Assembly (NCBI RefSeq): GCF_005952805.1
Contig: NZ_CP040709.1
Coordinates: forward strand, 1,488,001-1,552,000
Source of the DNA: Inhella inkyongensis
GTDB lineage: Bacteria; Pseudomonadota; Gammaproteobacteria; Burkholderiales; Burkholderiaceae_C
DNA: 64,000 nt
Reading direction: 5' to 3'
Shown here piece by piece: positions 56,186 through 64,000 of the stretch; within the stretch, counting starts at the first letter, position 1; each line of letters starts with the position of its first letter. The position numbers were made by a program, and so were the translations under genes. The notes beneath the pieces were generated by a model, which saw nothing but the letters and a program-made list of their open reading frames with translations, did no database searches and had not been told where the DNA came from.

Positions 56186-56227
56186 GGTGGGGGTGCGGGC
56201 GCCGGGCCGCTCCCAAGCCCGCACGTG

Positions 56228-56288
56228 CCAAGGCCCCCAAGATGGGCCTTGGCCCTCGCTGCGGGTCGAAGCTGCCTCAGGCAGCTTC
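56228..56288. repeat. Two perfect stem-loops in the fliQ-fliR gap
   Basis: CCAAGGCCC/GGGCCTTGG (56228-56252) and GAAGCTGCCT/AGGCAGCTTC (56268-56288) are perfect stems of 9 and 10 bp. A TTGGAGGGGGCGACCGCAGG stretch follows and recalls the repeat seen elsewhere in the motility cluster. Neither stem has a T-tract. Confidence 0.65.
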
Positions 56289-56347
56289 TCGCTCGCAGCT
56301 CAGCCGCCTTGGAGGGGGCGACCGCAGGGAGACTGGGGGCCATAGGC

Positions 56348-56617
56348 TCAGCCCACCGCGCTCGGAATGGCCTGCAGCATGCGCTGGATGTACTCCACCA
56401 GGGTGGTGATCATCCAAGGCCCGGCAATGGCCAGGGTGGCCATGGCGGCCAGCATCTTGGGCACGAAGGACAGCGTCGCCTCGTTGATCTGGGTGGCGGC
56501 CTGCAACACGGAGATCGCCACCCCCACCACCAGCACCACGATCAGAATCGGCGCGGCCACGATCATCAGCATCCACAGCGCCTGTTGACCGAAAGTGAAG
56601 ACCTGTTGAGCATCCAT
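56348..56617 (-). CDS. fliQ: Flagellar export apparatus protein FliQ
   Basis: 89 residues from ATG 56617 (MDAQQVFTFGQQAL). Two long hydrophobic helices form the hairpin typical of FliQ, part of the FliPQR export gate. It lies 8 bp after fliP. Confidence 0.95.
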   Translation of the reverse strand: MDAQQVFTFGQQALWMLMIVAAPILIVVLVVGVAISVLQAATQINEATLSFVPKMLAAMATLAIAGPWMITTLVEYIQRMLQAIPSAVG

Positions 56618-56625
56618 CGGGGGCC

Positions 56626-57366
56626 TTAAACAGAGAAGGACGCGGCGAGTGAGCCGATCAGCAAATTCCAGCCATCGGCTAACACGAACAGCATCAGCTT
56701 GAAGGGCAGGGCCACCAGCACGGGCGAGAGCATCATCATGCCCAGGCTCATCAGCACGCTGGCCACGATCATGTCGATCACCAGGAAGGGGATGAAGATC
56801 AGGAAGCCGATCTGAAACGCCGTCTTCAGCTCGCTGGTGACAAAGGCCGGCACCAGCACCTTGAAGGGCACCTGCTCGGGCTTGAGCGCGGGGTCCACCT
56901 TGCCCAGGCGGGCGAAGAGCGCCAGATCGCTCTGGCGCGTCTGTTTGAGCATGAAGGCGCGCATCGGCACCTGGGCCTTGTCCAGCGCCTGCTCGAAGGA
57001 CATCTGACCGGTGGTGTAGGGCTGCCAGGCCTCGGCATACACGCGATCCAAGGTCGGGCTCATGACAAAGAAGGTCAGGAACAGAGAGAGCCCGATGATG
57101 ACTTGATTGGGTGGCGCGGCCTGGGTGCCCAAGGCCTGGCGCATCAGCGAGAGCACGATCACGATGCGGGTAAAGCCCGTCATCATCAGCACTACAGCAG
57201 GCAAGAAGCCCAGCGCGGTGAAGAACAGCAGGGTCTGGATGGGCACCGAGTAGCTGTTGCCACTGGCGCCCTGGCCGATCAGCAGCGGCAGATTGCCGCC
57301 GCTCTGGGCCCAGGCGGAGCCGCTCAGCAGCAGAGCGACAACACAAGCGATTGGCCGAGCTCTCAT
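56626..57366 (-). CDS. fliP: Flagellar export apparatus protein FliP
   Basis: 246 residues with a cleavable signal peptide (about 1-20, ends AWAQ), as known for FliP. The segments [18 protein letters not shown] and [17 protein letters not shown] are family signatures, and four membrane helices are seen. It overlaps fliO by 4 bp. Confidence 0.97.
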   Translation of the reverse strand: MRARPIACVVALLLSGSAWAQSGGNLPLLIGQGASGNSYSVPIQTLLFFTALGFLPAVVLMMTGFTRIVIVLSLMRQALGTQAAPPNQVIIGLSLFLTFFVMSPTLDRVYAEAWQPYTTGQMSFEQALDKAQVPMRAFMLKQTRQSDLALFARLGKVDPALKPEQVPFKVLVPAFVTSELKTAFQIGFLIFIPFLVIDMIVASVLMSLGMMMLSPVLVALPFKLMLFVLADGWNLLIGSLAASFSV

Positions 57367-57695
57367 GGCGTTTTCTTGGCCTTGGCCAGCAGAGCCGAAA
57401 AGCTGGGCGCGGCCAAGGGGGTCGGGCTGGGGCAGTGCGCCGGGTCCAGCTCGGTCAGCAACTGGATTTGCTGGCCGCTGACGCCAATCAGCAGGCAGCG
57501 GCGCTCTTCACCTTGCCCGGTCTCCACCGTCAGCAGCTTCTGGCCTGGGCCGATGAAGGTGCTGCCAATCACCCGCACCCCGGACTGCAGTCCGGCCACT
57601 GGCGTGCGCTTGAGCAGCCACAGCGCCAGGGGAATCAGTGCCAGGATGGCCAGGAACCAAAGGGCGGGTGCCAGAGAAGGGCTCATGTCGGCCAT
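57363..57695 (-). CDS. fliO: Flagellar biosynthesis protein FliO
   Basis: 110 residues. One N-terminal membrane helix (about 8-28) is followed by a small cytoplasmic domain with [21 protein letters not shown]. FliO helps assemble FliP. It overlaps fliP (ATGA) and follows fliN after a 160-bp gap holding a repeat copy. Confidence 0.9.
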   Translation of the reverse strand: MADMSPSLAPALWFLAILALIPLALWLLKRTPVAGLQSGVRVIGSTFIGPGQKLLTVETGQGEERRCLLIGVSGQQIQLLTELDPAHCPSPTPLAAPSFSALLAKAKKTP

Positions 57696-57775
57696 TCTCG
57701 AAACTGCTTGAGCCCCCCGATCCGCAAGTAAGCCAGGCTAAAGCAGCGCAATTCCGGGCAGTCAAAGAAGATACG

Positions 57776-57855
57776 GGGCCACCGTGGAACTGGCTTCGCC
57801 AGGCCACTGGTGGCGCCCCCTGGGGGGAGGCGGCCTCTTGGGCCGCTTCGGGGGG
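57776..57855. repeat. Interspersed intergenic repeat, copy in the fliN-fliO gap
   Basis: ACCGTGGAACTGGC-TTC-GCCAGGCCACTGG, then GGCGCCCCCTGGGGGGAGGC, then GGGCCGCTTCGGGGG: the same order as the copies at 46664 and 59340, with compensating changes in the stems. Confidence 0.75.
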
Positions 57856-58320
57856 TCAACCTTTGGACAGTCTGCGCATGCGTTCTGACGGCGTCACGAT
57901 GTCGGTCAGGCGGATGCCGAATTTGTCGTTCACCACCACCACCTCGCCCTGGGCGATCAGGTAGCCGTTGACCAGCACATCCATTGGCTCACCGGCCAGC
58001 GCGTCGAGTTCCACCACCGAGCCCTGCGCCAACTGCAGGATGTTCTTGATCGGGATGCGGGTGCGGCCCAATTCAACTGTCAGCTGGACGGGGATGTCCA
58101 GGATCATGTTGATGTCGTTGCCGCCGCTGGGCAGGGTGGTCGGGGCAAAGCTGGCGAAGCTGGCCGGCGCGACCTGCTCGGGCTTGACCTCGGTGGCTGC
58201 CGAGTCAAAGACATCGTCGGCCGCGTTGCCAGACGGGCTGCTCTCCGCCAGCGCGGCGGCCCATTCGGCCGCCAGGGCGTCTTGGTCGTCGCCGCCCGTG
58301 TTGGGTTCGTCAGGCGTCAT
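57856..58320 (-). CDS. fliN: Flagellar motor switch protein FliN
   Basis: 154 residues: an acidic N-terminal region of about 65 residues and a C-terminal SpoA domain (IPVQLTVELGRTRIPIKNIL, then GEVVVVNDKFGIRLTDIV). FliN forms the C-ring base with FliM. It overlaps fliM by 11 bp. Confidence 0.95.
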   Translation of the reverse strand: MTPDEPNTGGDDQDALAAEWAAALAESSPSGNAADDVFDSAATEVKPEQVAPASFASFAPTTLPSGGNDINMILDIPVQLTVELGRTRIPIKNILQLAQGSVVELDALAGEPMDVLVNGYLIAQGEVVVVNDKFGIRLTDIVTPSERMRRLSKG

Positions 58321-59314
58321 GGCGCGCTCCCAGCCAGGTATCGGTGGCCCCGGTCAGCATCTCGTTGATCTTGATGGCGTATTTGTTGTTGCTGGTGCCG
58401 TAGTGGCAATCGAACACCGGCACGCCGTCCACCTTGGCCTTGATCATGGGATCGAGGTCCAGCTCGATGAAATCGCCGGGTTTGAAGGCCAGCAACTGCT
58501 CGATGGTGGCGGGCGCGGTGCCCAATTCGGCCACCAGCTCCACCTCGGCGGCTTGGATCTGCGTCTTGAGCAGATTGATCCAGCGTCGGTCGGGCTCGGT
58601 GCTGTCGCCCTGCGTGGTGCTGTAGAGCACGTCGCGGATGGGTTCGAGCGTGGAGTAGGGGATGCAGAAGTAGATCGTGCCGCTGGTCTCACCCACTTCC
58701 AGTGTGAAGCTGGTGGAGACCACGATTTCGCTGGGTGTGGCGATGGTGGCGAACTGCGGCTGCATCTCGCTGCGCTGGTAGTCCAGCTCCAGCGGATAGA
58801 TGCCGCGCCAGGCCTTTTGGTACTCGGCGCAGATCACTTCGACCAGGCGCAGGATCACCCGCTGTTCGGTGGGCGAGAAGTCGCGGCCTTCGATGCGCGC
58901 GTGGAACTTGCCGACGCCACCGAACAGCGAATCAATGACGGCAAACACCAGGGTGGGGTCACAGACGATCAGCCCGCTGCCGCGCAGTGGCTTGACCGAC
59001 ATCACATTGAAGTTCGTGGGCACCACGATTTCGCGCAGAAAGTGGCTGTATTTCTGCACCTTGATGCCGCCGATGGCCACTTCAGGGCTCTTGCGGATGA
59101 AATTGAACAGGCCGACGCGGATGTTGCGGGCGAAGCGCTCGTTGATGATTTCCATCGTGGGCATGCGCCCACGCACGATGCGTTCCTGGCTCGCAAGGTT
59201 GTACTCGCGTATGCCACCTTCAGGAACCTCTTCCTCTTCGAGCTTCTGACTCTCACCGGTGATGCCCTGCAGCAGCGCATCAACTTCGTCTTGCGACAGG
59301 ATTTGCTGGTTCAT
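58310..59314 (-). CDS. fliM: Flagellar motor switch protein FliM
   Basis: 334 residues. The N-terminal CheY-P-binding peptide ILSQDEVDALLQG is intact, followed by the middle domain and the C-terminal SpoA domain. FliM receives CheY-P and reverses rotation. The hexapeptide QDEVDA recurs in the C-terminal tail of the CheZ-like protein at 49280. A repeat copy separates it from fliL. Confidence 0.97.
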   Translation of the reverse strand: MNQQILSQDEVDALLQGITGESQKLEEEEVPEGGIREYNLASQERIVRGRMPTMEIINERFARNIRVGLFNFIRKSPEVAIGGIKVQKYSHFLREIVVPTNFNVMSVKPLRGSGLIVCDPTLVFAVIDSLFGGVGKFHARIEGRDFSPTEQRVILRLVEVICAEYQKAWRGIYPLELDYQRSEMQPQFATIATPSEIVVSTSFTLEVGETSGTIYFCIPYSTLEPIRDVLYSTTQGDSTEPDRRWINLLKTQIQAAEVELVAELGTAPATIEQLLAFKPGDFIELDLDPMIKAKVDGVPVFDCHYGTSNNKYAIKINEMLTGATDTWLGARHDA

Positions 59315-59339
59315 GCGGAGTCTCCGGCAGCGCGCCTTT

Positions 59340-59423
59340 CCATCAAGCGGCCACGAGGGAACCGGCTTTGCCGGGCCCTAGGTGGCGCCCCCTTGAGGGG
59401 GGGGCGCGAAGCGCAACGGGGGT
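59340..59423. repeat. Interspersed intergenic repeat, copy in the fliL-fliM gap
   Basis: CATCAAGCGG, then ACCGGC-TTT-GCCGG, then GGCGCCCCCTTGAGGGG and GCGCGAAGCGC: this is the same element as at 46664 and 57776. It lies between the fliL stop and the fliM start. Confidence 0.78.
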
Positions 59424-59426
59424 GGG

Positions 59427-60029
59427 TCACTGGACGATGAATTGAGAGAAAAGGACGTTGGAAACCGGCAAGACAGGCGGCGCGGCCTTCTTCTTTTTCT
59501 TCTTCTTTTTCTTCGGCGGCGGGTCTTCTTCTTCGGGTTCTTCTTCGTCGATCTCGATTTCAAAGCCCAAGGGGCGCACGGCCTCGCGCAGGATTTCCTT
59601 TTGCAGCCGCTCCTTGCCTTCCTTGGTCAGCAGCTCGGTGGCGCTCTTGTGCGAGAGCACCATCAACACGCCCGAGCGAATCGAGGGCATGTAGTTCTTC
59701 AGCATGTCGGCCGTCTTCTGATCGACCACCTCCAGGGTGATGCCGATCTGGGCGTAGCGATCAACCTCCTTATCCGTCAGGTTGACGGTGAAGGGGTCGA
59801 CCGGCAGGAAGACCGGGGGCGTGCCCGGCTTGGGTTTGGCCACCTCCACATGGGCGGCGGGCGCCTCGGCCTCCTCGCCCTCTTCGTCGGCAGGCGGCTT
59901 TTTCTTCATCAGCAACAGGGCCGCGGCGCCGCCGGCAACGACCAGCACCAGCACGATCACGATGATCATGATGAGCTTCTTCTTGCCGCCTCCGGCGGCA
60001 GCGGCGTCAGCTTCTGGGGCGGTGGCCAT
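59427..60029 (-). CDS. fliL: Flagellar basal body protein FliL with a low-complexity insertion
   Basis: 200 residues, longer than the usual 155-180. A Lys-rich start leads to one membrane helix (about 18-41), an acidic linker, then the stomatin-like periplasmic domain (FTVNLTDKEVDRYAQIGITLEV). Just before the conserved C-terminal SNVLFSQFIVQ there is an inserted acidic run (EEEPEEED), three prolines and nine consecutive lysines. FliL supports stator function. fliM follows beyond a repeat element. Confidence 0.92.
   Translation of the reverse strand: MATAPEADAAAAGGGKKKLIMIIVIVLVLVVAGGAAALLLMKKKPPADEEGEEAEAPAAHVEVAKPKPGTPPVFLPVDPFTVNLTDKEVDRYAQIGITLEVVDQKTADMLKNYMPSIRSGVLMVLSHKSATELLTKEGKERLQKEILREAVRPLGFEIEIDEEEPEEEDPPPKKKKKKKKKAAPPVLPVSNVLFSQFIVQ
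59488..59514 (-). repeat. AAG/AAA microsatellite encoding nine lysines in FliL
   Basis: On the coding strand nine successive Lys codons (mostly AAG, two AAA) form a purine-rich tract that could slip in replication or stall ribosomes. Confidence 0.85.
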
Positions 60030-60121
60030 GCAAACTCCTGGAATAGGGGGCGCACACAGAGCGCGCCACCTTCATTATTGGCAGCTCGCCGGCCCGGCAA
60101 TCGTTGGATCTGGACGGGTTT

Positions 60122-61567
60122 TCAAGCATAGAGATCGAGCAGCCCGCGCCGCTGGCTGGCGCGGGGCGTTTCGCCGCTCAGTAAGTGACCCTCGCCGGCA
60201 CCCTGTAGGGCCGTGCGGCGGCCTGTTCCAGGGCTGGCTCGCTCATCGGAGCGGGGGCCGTCGCGACCGTTCGCGTGATCCTGGATGTCGCTACGCCCCA
60301 GGCTCAGGCCTTCTTGCTGCAGGGCGGCCACCAGGTCCGAGAGGCTGTTCTGCAAGGCCTCGCGGGTTTGCGGGTGCTCGGCCACGAACTGCAGCTGCGC
60401 TTCCTGCCCTTGCATCTGGATATGAACCTGGATGGGGCCGAGCTCGGAGGGGTGAAGTTGCAATTGGGCCTGTTGCAGGCCCTCGCGGGCCCAAACCGAC
60501 ACCTGGGCGCCCAGTTCGCGACCGAACTCGGCTTGACCCGGGCGGCTGGCCATCAGGGCGCTCGCGGTCGGCGCGGAGGGGATCGGGGTCTGGCCTAGAG
60601 CGTTGATGGAAGGCGATGGGGCGGCAAGCGGGACCGCGCTCCCTGGGCTCGGTGTCGCCAAGTTCGAAGGCGACGGCCCGAGGGTTTCGGTCTTCGCGGA
60701 TGCTGTGTCGGGCAGGGGCTGCGCCTTCGCTGTCGGCAGGGGCGTGAGGGTTGCCGTGGGCTCTGACTGCGTCTCTAGCGTTGTCGCTAGGGTGGGTTTG
60801 GCCTCGCGAGTCTGGCCCTCCAGGTTGGCGCCGCGATTCTTGATGGCGGGCGCCCCTTCGTTGGGGTCGACTGTCTCGGCCAATGCGGCTGACGAAGTCG
60901 AAGCGAGCCGGGCCGGCGTCGACTGAGTTGTTGTCGGGCTCGCTGGCGAAGGTGTTCCGGCTACCGGGCCACGCCCCACTGAAAGGGCGGCCTGCAGGCG
61001 CTGAGCGCTTGGGGAAAGCTCAGCGGCGGTGGACTGATCCTGCGCGTGGGCGCTGGCCTTCGCCAGGAGCTGGGTGCTCTGTGCCGCGACTTGTTCAGTG
61101 TGGGAGCCATCCGCAGCGGTCTCAGTGGCTGGCACCGGGACCAGCGCAACGGCCATATCGGGCTGCTCTGGGATGGAGTCGGTCTCCTTCGAAGCCTTGG
61201 CTTTGATCTTGCCTTCAGATTCAGCCACCTCTGCTGTGTTCAGCGCGGTCGGGCTTTGATCCTTCCCGTCCTTCACCGGACCCCGTTCATCCGCGGTCTG
61301 CGCCTTGGGCGCGGCGGGTGGCTGGGGGTTCGGGCGTCGCTGCGCCACAAGGGGGCGCTGCGGCGTCGGGGCAGCAGAGGGCTCTTGCCTGGTCGACTCG
61401 GGCGACGCCGCGGGTTCGGGTCGTGCCGGGGCGATCTCGCGGGCCAAGAGGGCGGCAAAACCTGCGCCGGGCTCGGCTGATGCGCGCTCGCTGCGCGGCG
61501 GCATGATTGGGGTGGGCGCAGCGGTGGTACGCGCCGGACCGTTGGCGTGGGTGGCGTTGGGCGTCAT
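60122..61567 (-). CDS. fliK: Flagellar hook-length control protein FliK
   Basis: 481 residues from ATG 61567 (ATGA overlap with fliJ). The long N-terminal region is Pro/Ala/Thr-rich and poorly ordered, as expected for a molecular ruler. The C-terminal Flg_hook domain (about 370-445) shows QLQLHPSELGPIQVHIQMQG. FliK sets hook length and switches export specificity through FlhB. Confidence 0.92.
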   Translation of the reverse strand: MTPNATHANGPARTTAAPTPIMPPRSERASAEPGAGFAALLAREIAPARPEPAASPESTRQEPSAAPTPQRPLVAQRRPNPQPPAAPKAQTADERGPVKDGKDQSPTALNTAEVAESEGKIKAKASKETDSIPEQPDMAVALVPVPATETAADGSHTEQVAAQSTQLLAKASAHAQDQSTAAELSPSAQRLQAALSVGRGPVAGTPSPASPTTTQSTPARLASTSSAALAETVDPNEGAPAIKNRGANLEGQTREAKPTLATTLETQSEPTATLTPLPTAKAQPLPDTASAKTETLGPSPSNLATPSPGSAVPLAAPSPSINALGQTPIPSAPTASALMASRPGQAEFGRELGAQVSVWAREGLQQAQLQLHPSELGPIQVHIQMQGQEAQLQFVAEHPQTREALQNSLSDLVAALQQEGLSLGRSDIQDHANGRDGPRSDERASPGTGRRTALQGAGEGHLLSGETPRASQRRGLLDLYA

Positions 61568-62028
61568 GGATGTCCTGCACTGTGCGGACCGCGTGCGCCC
61601 AAGGCGCTGCGGGCGGCCCATTCGTCGGTGATCTTCTGGTCTTGGCGCTCCTGCTTTTGCAGCAGCTCTTGCTGGCGCCGCTCGATGAGCTTGCGCAGGG
61701 AGGCCAGGCGCAGTTCGCGCGCCTGCAGTTCCGCGCGGCAGGTTTGCAGGCGTTGATCCAAGTGCTGGATCAGCTGGCCTTGCTGACCGATGGCTTCCAA
61801 CAGACGCTGGCCATAGCTCTGGTAGCAGCGCAGGGTCTCGATGCCCAGGCCGCTTTGCCCCTCGTTGTGCCAGCGCTGGTGGTACTGCCCGTCGAAGCGG
61901 CGCAGGTCGTCGATTTGCGCCTGTGCCCGGCCCAGCCGGGTCTGGGCCTCAGTGCACTGTGCCAGCGCGGCGTCGCGCTCGCGTTCGGCCTGCTCCAGCA
62001 GCAACATCAGGGTGCGCAGCTCGGCCAC
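61564..62028 (-). CDS. fliJ: Flagellar export chaperone FliJ
   Basis: 154 residues of almost continuous coiled coil, the usual FliJ architecture. FliJ acts as the central stalk of the FliI ATPase and as an escort for export chaperones. It overlaps fliK by 4 bp and follows fliI. Confidence 0.9.
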   Translation of the reverse strand: MAELRTLMLLLEQAERERDAALAQCTEAQTRLGRAQAQIDDLRRFDGQYHQRWHNEGQSGLGIETLRCYQSYGQRLLEAIGQQGQLIQHLDQRLQTCRAELQARELRLASLRKLIERRQQELLQKQERQDQKITDEWAARSALGARGPHSAGHP

Positions 62029-62029
62029 T

Positions 62030-63463
62030 TCAAGTCCCTTGGTTCAGCACCGCGCTGAGCTGGGCCACGGCCTGGCTCAGCGTGGCCGGGCTGTGCATGT
62101 CTTGTTGCAGCAGGCGGTTCATGTCGCCGTGCAGGCGCACGGCGGCGTCCAGGTCGGGGTCATGGCCCGGGGCGTAGGCGCCCAGCTGGATCAGGTCGCG
62201 CGCCTTGTTGTACTTGGCCAGCAGCTGGCGGAAGCGCCGTGCCTGGTCGATGTGCTGGCTGGGAGCCACGGCCGGCATCACGCGGCTGATGGAGCGCTCC
62301 ACATCGATGGCCGGATAGTGACCGGCCTCGGCCAGCTCGCGACTGAGCACGATGTGGCCGTCCAGGATGCCGCGGGCGGCATCGGCAATCGGGTCCTGCT
62401 GGTCGTCGCCCTCGCTCAGCACGGTGTAGAAGGCCGTGATGGAGCCGCCGCCTGCCAGCCCGTTGCCACTGCGCTCCACCAGCATCGGCAGCTTGGCAAA
62501 GCAGGAGGGCGGGTAGCCCTTGGTGGCCGGGGGCTCGCCAATCGCCAGTGCGATCTCGCGTTGTGCCTGGGCATAGCGGGTCAGGCTGTCCATTAGCAGC
62601 AACACATGCTGGCCCTGATCGCGGAAGTGTTCGGCAATGGCGGTGGCGTAAGCCGCGCCCTGCATCCGCACCAGGGGAGGGGCGTCGGCCGGCGCGGCCA
62701 CCACCACCGAGCGGGCCAGGCCCTCTTCCTCCAGGATGTCCTCAATGAATTCCTTGACCTCCCGGCCGCGCTCGCCGATCAGGCCGACGACGATGACATC
62801 GGCGGCGGTGTAGCGCGCCATCATGCCCAGCAGCACCGACTTGCCCACGCCGGTGCCGGCAAACAAGCCGATGCGCTGGCCACGCCCGACGGTCAGCAGG
62901 GCATTGATGGCGCGCACGCCGGTGTCCAGCGGTTTGCGCACCGGGTCGCGATCCATGGCGTTGATGGGCCGTCGCAGCATCGGGCCCCGGCCGACATCCT
63001 GCAGCGGGCCCTGCCGATCCAAGGGGTGGCCGTGGGCGTCGACCACGCGGCCCAGCAGGCCAGCGCCCATGGGCAAATGCAGGCCGCGGTCGGCGTCGCG
63101 GCGCCAGGGATGGCGGGCCTCGCCCAGACGCGGCGGGCGCGGCGGCGTGTTGCGCGGCTTGACGCGGGCGCCGCTGGCCAGGCCGTGCAGCTCGTCGGTG
63201 GGCATCAAGAAGGCGCGGTCGCCCGAGAAGCCCACCACTTCGGCGCGTGCCGGTCGGTCGCCCGGCCGGGCATCGGGCATCTGGATCTCGCACATCGAAC
63301 CCACCGGCACCTGAATGCCGCTGGCCTCCAGCACCAGACCGGCCACGCGGGTGAGCTTGCCGGCCGGCTCGAAGGGCAGGGGCTCGCGGGCGTGGCTGTG
63401 CAGGTCGGCCAGAAACTGGCCCCAGCGCGCGGTGCGGGCCTTGGGGTCCATCTGTCCGTCCAT
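62030..63463 (-). CDS. fliI: Flagellum-specific ATPase FliI
   Basis: 477 residues. It is a beta-F1-like ATPase with Walker [18 protein letters not shown] and Walker [14 protein letters not shown], and the family segment [15 protein letters not shown] ([11 protein letters not shown]). FliI energises flagellar export with FliH and FliJ. The start shares one base with the fliH stop (TGATG). Confidence 0.97.
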   Translation of the reverse strand: MDGQMDPKARTARWGQFLADLHSHAREPLPFEPAGKLTRVAGLVLEASGIQVPVGSMCEIQMPDARPGDRPARAEVVGFSGDRAFLMPTDELHGLASGARVKPRNTPPRPPRLGEARHPWRRDADRGLHLPMGAGLLGRVVDAHGHPLDRQGPLQDVGRGPMLRRPINAMDRDPVRKPLDTGVRAINALLTVGRGQRIGLFAGTGVGKSVLLGMMARYTAADVIVVGLIGERGREVKEFIEDILEEEGLARSVVVAAPADAPPLVRMQGAAYATAIAEHFRDQGQHVLLLMDSLTRYAQAQREIALAIGEPPATKGYPPSCFAKLPMLVERSGNGLAGGGSITAFYTVLSEGDDQQDPIADAARGILDGHIVLSRELAEAGHYPAIDVERSISRVMPAVAPSQHIDQARRFRQLLAKYNKARDLIQLGAYAPGHDPDLDAAVRLHGDMNRLLQQDMHSPATLSQAVAQLSAVLNQGT

Positions 63464-64000
63464 CAGTTTTCTTCCACCAGCCCGTCGCCGGCTTCGGGTT
63501 CATGCCAGGCGGAGTGGGTGCCCAGTTGCTGGGCGGCCAGCTGCCAGCGCTTGGCAATCAGGGCGTCGACACTGGCAATGTCGGACTCAATCTGGCAGCC
63601 GCCGCGTTCAATGCTGGGTTCGCCCACCAATTGCGCGCCGCGGCTGCGCAGCGCGTCGGCGGCGCCGGCCTCGACCAGAGGCAGATCGGCAGGATTGACA
63701 TAGACCCGCACATGACGGGCACTGAGCATCAGGGCCTCGACGGCGTCGTGGGCGATGCGGGCTATGTGCTCCGGGTGAATTCGCAACTCTTCGCGCACCA
63801 CTTGCTTGGCCAGCTCGACGGCGCTGTGCGTCAGCGCTTCGGCCATGCGCGCTTCGAGCTCGCCAAACGCGGCATCAAAGCTCTGCACCAGGGCGCCGAG
63901 CTGAACGGCGACCTGGCGCGCGTGCTGGGCCTTGAAGGCCTCGGCAGCCGCATTGCCATCTCGATAGCCGTCCTGGTAGCCGGCCTGGCGGGCGGCGGCC
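63463..64000 (-). CDS. fliH: Flagellar assembly protein FliH (5' end outside window)
   Basis: The frame is open to the window edge on the minus strand, giving at least 178 residues. The visible N-terminal part has [17 protein letters not shown], the Gly-spaced helix of FliH, followed by the C-terminal domain that binds FliI ([13 protein letters not shown] region). FliH inhibits FliI and docks it to the C-ring. It is the first visible gene of the fli operon. Confidence 0.9.
   Translation of the reverse strand, partial: AAARQAGYQDGYRDGNAAAEAFKAQHARQVAVQLGALVQSFDAAFGELEARMAEALTHSAVELAKQVVREELRIHPEHIARIAHDAVEALMLSARHVRVYVNPADLPLVEAGAADALRSRGAQLVGEPSIERGGCQIESDIASVDALIAKRWQLAAQQLGTHSAWHEPEAGDGLVEEN

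Overview
The window looks like chromosome of a free-living, motile, high-GC betaproteobacterium of the order Burkholderiales. This is inferred from gene order (tRNA-Leu-tig-clpP-clpX-lon, murI beside etfBA, a che cluster next to fliH-fliR), from protein sequences and from base composition. A Roseateles/Inhella-like member of the Rubrivivax-Leptothrix group would fit, but the genus cannot be fixed without a database. I see no prophage, insertion sequence, integrase, plasmid origin or CRISPR array.

Layout. 1-3815: the end of an RND efflux adaptor and its complete inner-membrane pump. 3906-9903: tRNA-Leu(UAG) and the proteostasis block tig-clpP-clpX-lon. 10011-10562: tRNA cluster Gly-Cys-Gly-Gly-Leu. 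10586-15995: murI, then etfB-etfA, an acyl-CoA dehydrogenase and a nitronate monooxygenase, with a perfect TetR-type palindrome at the murI/etfB divergence. 15977-23239: two exported peptidases (S8 subtilase and M14 carboxypeptidase with related C-terminal domains), flanked on both sides by genes of one unrecognised six-cysteine membrane-anchored family. 23338-39276: accessory and metabolic genes: sterol-desaturase-like enzyme, MpaB/Lcp-like oxygenase, 7TM diguanylate cyclase, Lrp regulator with a divergent acetolactate synthase, MtfA-like peptidase, LysR with divergent hppD and a VOC gene, a LytS/LytTR two-component pair, an acyltransferase, a Tat-exported triple-repeat protein, a DUF599 membrane protein and tRNA-Gly(CCC). 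39363-41900: a lone FtsX-type permease.

41902-49774 (minus strand) is a chemotaxis operon: a CheZ-like protein, cheY, cheA, cheW and two chemoreceptors. 49954-55420 (plus strand) is a tightly overlapping five-gene operon: hybrid histidine kinase, NarL-type regulator, YfiN-like diguanylate cyclase, TonB-dependent receptor and YfiR-like periplasmic protein. 55421-64000 (minus strand) is the flagellar operon fliH-I-J-K-L-M-N-O-P-Q-R, with fliH cut by the window edge.

How the parts work together: CheA/CheW and two receptors feed CheY, which should act on the FliM/FliN switch encoded about 10 kb away. The C-terminal tail of the CheZ-like protein and the N-terminal peptide of FliM share the hexapeptide QDEVDA, consistent with both docking on the same CheY surface. 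Between these two motility blocks sits the c-di-GMP operon, suggesting a swim/attach decision module. The most unusual parts are this YfiN/YfiR operon, which has a TonB receptor where an OmpA-like partner is usual, and the paired peptidases bracketed by paralogous six-cysteine proteins.
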